Assembly (NCBI RefSeq): GCF_003671765.1 | Contig: NZ_QPIB01000012.1 | Span: forward strand, 619,883 to 683,882 | Length of the DNA stretch: 64,000 nucleotides | Direction: 5' to 3' | Source of the DNA: Xenophilus sp. E41 | Lineage (GTDB): Bacteria > Pseudomonadota > Gammaproteobacteria > Burkholderiales > Burkholderiaceae_C | Shown here: positions 61,140-64,000 of the stretch, piece by piece | How the letters are laid out: the number at the start of each line of letters is the position of its first letter | How positions within the stretch are numbered: position 1 is the first letter of the stretch | Notes under the pieces: generated by a model | The model's database searches: none | Told to the model about the DNA's origin: nothing | The model's input: the letters and a program-made list of their open reading frames with translations, nothing else | Made by a program: the position numbers and the translations under genes

Positions 61140-62816
61140 GTGAAGCACCTGAGCGGCCTGGACGCCACATTCCTGCATTTCGAGACGCCCGAGATGCCCA
61201 TGCACGTCGGTTCGCTGAACGTGCTCGAACTGCCCAAGGGCTACAAGGGCGACTTCTACGAAGACGCCAAGGCCTTCATGGCCAGCCGCATCCACCTGGC
61301 CGACGTCTTCACGCGCAAGCTGGCGCTGATGCCCTTCGACCTGTCCAACCCGGTGTGGGTGGACGACGACGACATCGACATCGACTACCACGTGCGCCAC
61401 ATCACGCTGCCCAAGCCCGGCACCAACCGGCAGCTGCAGCAGTACGTGGCGCGGCTGCATTCGTCGCTCATCGACCGCAGCCGGCCGATGTGGGAGTTCT
61501 ACATCATCGACGGCCTGCAAAGCGGCGACGTGGCGCTCTACACCAAGGTCCACCACGCGGGCATCGACGGCCAGGCGGGCGTCGAGGTCGGCAAGGCCAT
61601 CTTCGACCTCGAGCCCACCGGCCGTGTCGTCAAGCCGCCGCGCGACAAGCCGCGCCGCAGCGGCTACCAGCTGGGCATGGCCGAGCTGGCCACCGCCGCG
61701 CTGCGCAACACCGCCGCCCAGTACGTCAAGCTCTACAAGATGCTGCCGGCGCTGGGCAAGGCGCTCAGCTCGCTGGCCACGCCGTCCGGCGACGCCGGGC
61801 CGGCCGACGCCAAGGCGCTGGCCAAGCGCTTCGACCTCACGGCGCCGCGCACGCCCTTCAACGTCTCGATCACCAACCAGCGCAGCTTCGCCGGCCGCAC
61901 CATCCCGCTGGCCGAGACCAAGGCGATCGCCAAGCACTTCGGCGTCACGCTCAACGACGTGGTCATGGCCACCGTCTCGGGCGCGCTGCGCAGCTACCTC
62001 AAGGACAGCAACGAGCTGCCGGACAAGTCGCTCGTGGCCGGTGTGCCCGTGAGCCTGCGCGAGGCGGGCGACGACACCGCCAACAACCAGGCCAGCATGA
62101 TCCTCGTGAGCCTGGCCAGCGACATCAAGGACCCGCTGGAGCGCCTGAAGGCCATCAACAAGTCGTCGACGCAGTCGAAGTCGACGATGAACAAGTTCAA
62201 GGCCGTCGTGCTCGACGACTTCCCCATGTTCGGCGCGCCCTGGCTGATGTCGGGCGTGGCCTCCATGGTGGGGCGCTCGGGCCTGGTCAACGTGCTGCCG
62301 CCGATGGCCAACGTCGCCATCTCCAACGTGGCGGGCGCGCCCTTCCCGATGTACTTCGCCGGTGCGCTGGTCACCTGCTACTACCCGGTGTCCATCGCCA
62401 GCCAGGGCATGGCCCTCAACGTCACCGTGCAGAGCTACAACGGCCGCATGGACTACGGCCTCATCGCCTGCCGCCGTGCCGTGCCCGACATCACCGAGAT
62501 CGGCGACTACATGCTGGCCGAGCACAGGAAGCTCATGGAGCTGATGCAGAAGGTGCCGGCCGTGGCAGGCGCCGCCAGGCCCGTGGCCGAGGCTGCATCC
62601 GCGCCGGGGCCGGCGGCCGAAGCCCCGGCGGCCCCGGCGAAGAAGACCGCCGCCCCGCGCAAGGCGCCCGCCGCAAAGAAGGCCAAGGCCCCGGCCGCCG
62701 CTGCGCGCAAGGCCGCGGCCCCCGCGGCTGCCAAGACGCCTGCCCGCAAGGCCGCGCCGGCCAGGAAGACGGCGACCAAGACGACGCGGGCACGCAAGGC
62801 GGCTGCCGCGGGCTGA
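61140..62816 (+). CDS. wax ester synthase/diacylglycerol acyltransferase with histone-H1-like tail
   Basis: About 558 residues from GTG 61140 (VKHLSGLDATFLHFETPEMPMH), a typical WS/DGAT opening. The catalytic motif HHAGIDG is at residues 138-144; later PLAETKAIAKHFGVTLNDVVMA and NVAGAPFPMYFAG are family motifs. The last ~85 residues (from about 473) are almost only Ala, Lys, Arg, Pro and Thr in short repeats (PAKKTAAPRKAPAAKKAKAP), as in histone H1 and in PhaF/PhaM tails. The enzyme makes wax esters and triacylglycerol for lipid bodies; the tail may bind DNA or phosphate polymers. Confidence 0.9.
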   Translation: MKHLSGLDATFLHFETPEMPMHVGSLNVLELPKGYKGDFYEDAKAFMASRIHLADVFTRKLALMPFDLSNPVWVDDDDIDIDYHVRHITLPKPGTNRQLQQYVARLHSSLIDRSRPMWEFYIIDGLQSGDVALYTKVHHAGIDGQAGVEVGKAIFDLEPTGRVVKPPRDKPRRSGYQLGMAELATAALRNTAAQYVKLYKMLPALGKALSSLATPSGDAGPADAKALAKRFDLTAPRTPFNVSITNQRSFAGRTIPLAETKAIAKHFGVTLNDVVMATVSGALRSYLKDSNELPDKSLVAGVPVSLREAGDDTANNQASMILVSLASDIKDPLERLKAINKSSTQSKSTMNKFKAVVLDDFPMFGAPWLMSGVASMVGRSGLVNVLPPMANVAISNVAGAPFPMYFAGALVTCYYPVSIASQGMALNVTVQSYNGRMDYGLIACRRAVPDITEIGDYMLAEHRKLMELMQKVPAVAGAARPVAEAASAPGPAAEAPAAPAKKTAAPRKAPAAKKAKAPAAAARKAAAPAAAKTPARKAAPARKTATKTTRARKAAAAG

Positions 62817-62982
62817 CTTCTCGCGAGCGAGCCACCAGGCACGCAGGCGCGCCGCCGACCGGCGGGGCGCCTGTATTCATGGGCCTCTTGCGGGCCGCAC
62901 GGGCGTGGGTATTTGTTCCTTGTTCAGCCCGCAACGCACGCCTACATTCGCCGCTCCACAACAATCCCGCGGGAGGGAAACC

Positions 62983-63485
62983 ATGAAGCGACTGCTCGTC
63001 GCCTGCGTCGTCGCGGGTGCGCTCACTGGCTGCGCCAGCATCTTCAACGGCAGCGTCCAGGCCGTCACCATCCACAGCGCGCCCCAGGAGGGCGCTGCCG
63101 TCACGGTCACCAACCGGGCTGGACAGACAGTCCACAACGGCACCACGCCGCTCACCCTCACGCTGGCCCGCGGCGCCGCTATTTCAAAGGCGAGAACTAC
63201 ACCATCCGCATGAAGAAGGACGGCTATGCCGACAAGGAGATCACGATCACCCCGACGGTCAGCGGCTGGTACATCGGCAACATCCTCTTCGGCGGCCTGA
63301 TCGGGATGATCGGCGTCGACCCGGCCACCGGCGGCATGTACGTGTTCCCCGACAGCGTGACCGGCTCGCTCGACCCGGCAGCGGCCAAGAGCTCGTCGCT
63401 CCCGGCCACGTTGATGATCGTGTCGACCGACACACTCAGCGAAGAGCAGATGCGCGGCGCGCGGCTGGTGGCGATGGCGCACTGA
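62983..63485 (+). pseudogene. frameshifted lipoprotein gene
   Basis: ATG 62983 (GGGAGGG upstream) starts a lipoprotein with lipobox GALTGCAS and the readable domain to about 63177. From ~63180 the reading frame changes: the plausible continuation YFKGENYTIRMKKDGYADKE lies in another frame and runs to the stop at 63485 (RLVAMAH). The PEGA-like beta region (GAAVTVTNRAGQTVHNGTTPLTLTL) is typical of small outer-membrane lipoproteins. A single indel around 63175-63182 accounts for the break; a sequencing error is equally possible. Confidence 0.75.
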
Positions 63486-63851
63486 ACAGGCGGCGCGCAA
63501 GCAAAAACGCCCGCCAGCGCAAAGCCGGGGGGCGCACGAAGCTACCGAAAACAATAGCATTGATCCGGCTTCGACCGGCACAGCAGCCGGTGCCCGCCTT
63601 CTGCGTGCTTGGTGCGAGGCAGTAGACCGCGCATGGGCAATCCACCTGGAACGCCCCGATTTCGAGACGGTTTTCACGCTGTCTTGATGAAAGATCGCTC
63701 ATCCCTTTTTCGATGGATATCGCATCGCCAGCGGATGTCCCCGTCCTCCCCATAATGGCCGTCGGTACAGGCGCACTGATCAGGTCCAGTTGATCGAGTC
63801 GTCATGAGCTCGATGAAGTACCGAACAAGAACAGAAGTTCAGGGAGAAGCC
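63486..63851. other. 366-base intergenic region before vgrG
   Basis: The first part holds a short repeat (copy 12). The rest, from about 63570, has no gene and is less GC-rich, with AT-richer runs such as CATCCCTTTTTCGATGG. It probably contains the vgrG promoter, but I cannot place it with confidence. GGGAG at 63842 is the vgrG ribosome site. Confidence 0.5.
63504..63562 (-). repeat. short GCTAT/ATAGC intergenic element, copy 12
   Basis: GCTACCGAAAACAATAGC at 63541-63558 with CGCCCGCCAGCGC and GGGGGGCGCACG to its left. It follows the frameshifted lipoprotein. Confidence 0.6.
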
Positions 63852-64000
63852 ATGCAGGCACTGTCACACGCGCTGCGCGTTCGAAGCGCAGCCATTCCCA
63901 TGCACCTGGGGCGGCCCGCGCTGGAGCCGGTCCGCCTGTCCGGTCGCGAGGGCCTGAACCGCCTGTTCGAGTACGAGCTGCTCCTGAAGACCCCGGATGC
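63852..64000 (+). CDS. vgrG: type VI secretion spike protein VgrG, N-terminal part
   Basis: An open frame from ATG 63852 runs off the window; about 49 residues are visible. The motif LSGREGLNRLFEYELLLKT is the diagnostic N-terminus of VgrG (Gp27-like hub). VgrG trimers cap the Hcp tube and carry effectors. Downstream effector/immunity genes are outside the window. Confidence 0.88.
   Translation, partial: MQALSHALRVRSAAIPMHLGRPALEPVRLSGREGLNRLFEYELLLKTPD

Overview
The window is high-GC (about 70 %) DNA from a Burkholderiales chromosome. Gene content and intergenic repeat style point to the Comamonadaceae, most likely a Variovorax-like species; this is an inference from familiarity with the families, not from a search. 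It carries chromosomal housekeeping loci that usually lie near the replication origin (mnmG-rsmG-parA-parB with two parS sites, and minCDE). I see no rRNA, tRNA, CRISPR, transposase or prophage genes.

Layout. 1-5.7 kb: a minus-strand polyamine/opine-type ABC transporter (potA-potD-potB-potC) running into an Asp/Glu/hydantoin-type racemase and the start of a flavodoxin-family gene. 5.8-10.7 kb: a minus-strand operon of a VIT/VWA protein with a PEP-CTERM-like anchor, an exosortase, an EpsI-like partner and a GT51 glycosyltransferase. 10.9-17.9 kb: creD, PBP1A, a small membrane-anchored protein, and the CreC/CreB two-component system. A perfect CreB 'cre-tag' lies in the divergent gap between creD and the VIT/exosortase operon, so both may answer to CreBC. 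18-20.1 kb: a TIGR04325-type methyltransferase and a TerB/DUF697 protein.

20.1-20.7 kb: a non-coding block behind two tandem terminators. It has a perfect DnaA box, weaker boxes, a TAG-triplet run beside an AT-rich stretch, and many small inverted repeats; it is a candidate replication origin or DnaA-binding locus. 20.7-23.8 kb: CueR/CopZ and the copper ATPase CopA, divergently transcribed from two CueR-type promoters with 19-bp spacers. 23.9-37.1 kb: mixed single genes (SMI1/KNR4-like protein, solute-binding lipoprotein, VOC, carrier-like protein, OmpR-type two-component pair, YnfA, Rid, LysR, tautomerase, old yellow enzyme, MFS plus FeS-type photolyase, GST, DUF1328, transglutaminase).

37.3-43.1 kb: mnmG, rsmG, a LysE exporter, parA, an RBBP9-like hydrolase and parB. 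43.2-58.8 kb: CsgG-like lipoprotein, D-lactate dehydrogenase, cobalamin adenosyltransferase, LysR/TetR regulators, a monooxygenase-hydrolase fusion with a branched-chain-type binding protein, D-amino acid dehydrogenase, an amino-acid binding protein, RcnB-like protein, phasin, and a TetR-controlled unit with a 41-residue membrane peptide. 58.9-64 kb: minE-minD-minC, a wax ester synthase/DGAT with a histone-H1-like tail, a frameshifted lipoprotein and the start of a VgrG gene.

Two families of intergenic repeats run through the window: three ~100-bp arrays of TTCGCG/CGCGAA arms inside operons, and twelve ~60-bp elements with a GCTAT...ATAGC palindrome that often end at, or supply, the stop codon of the neighbouring gene.
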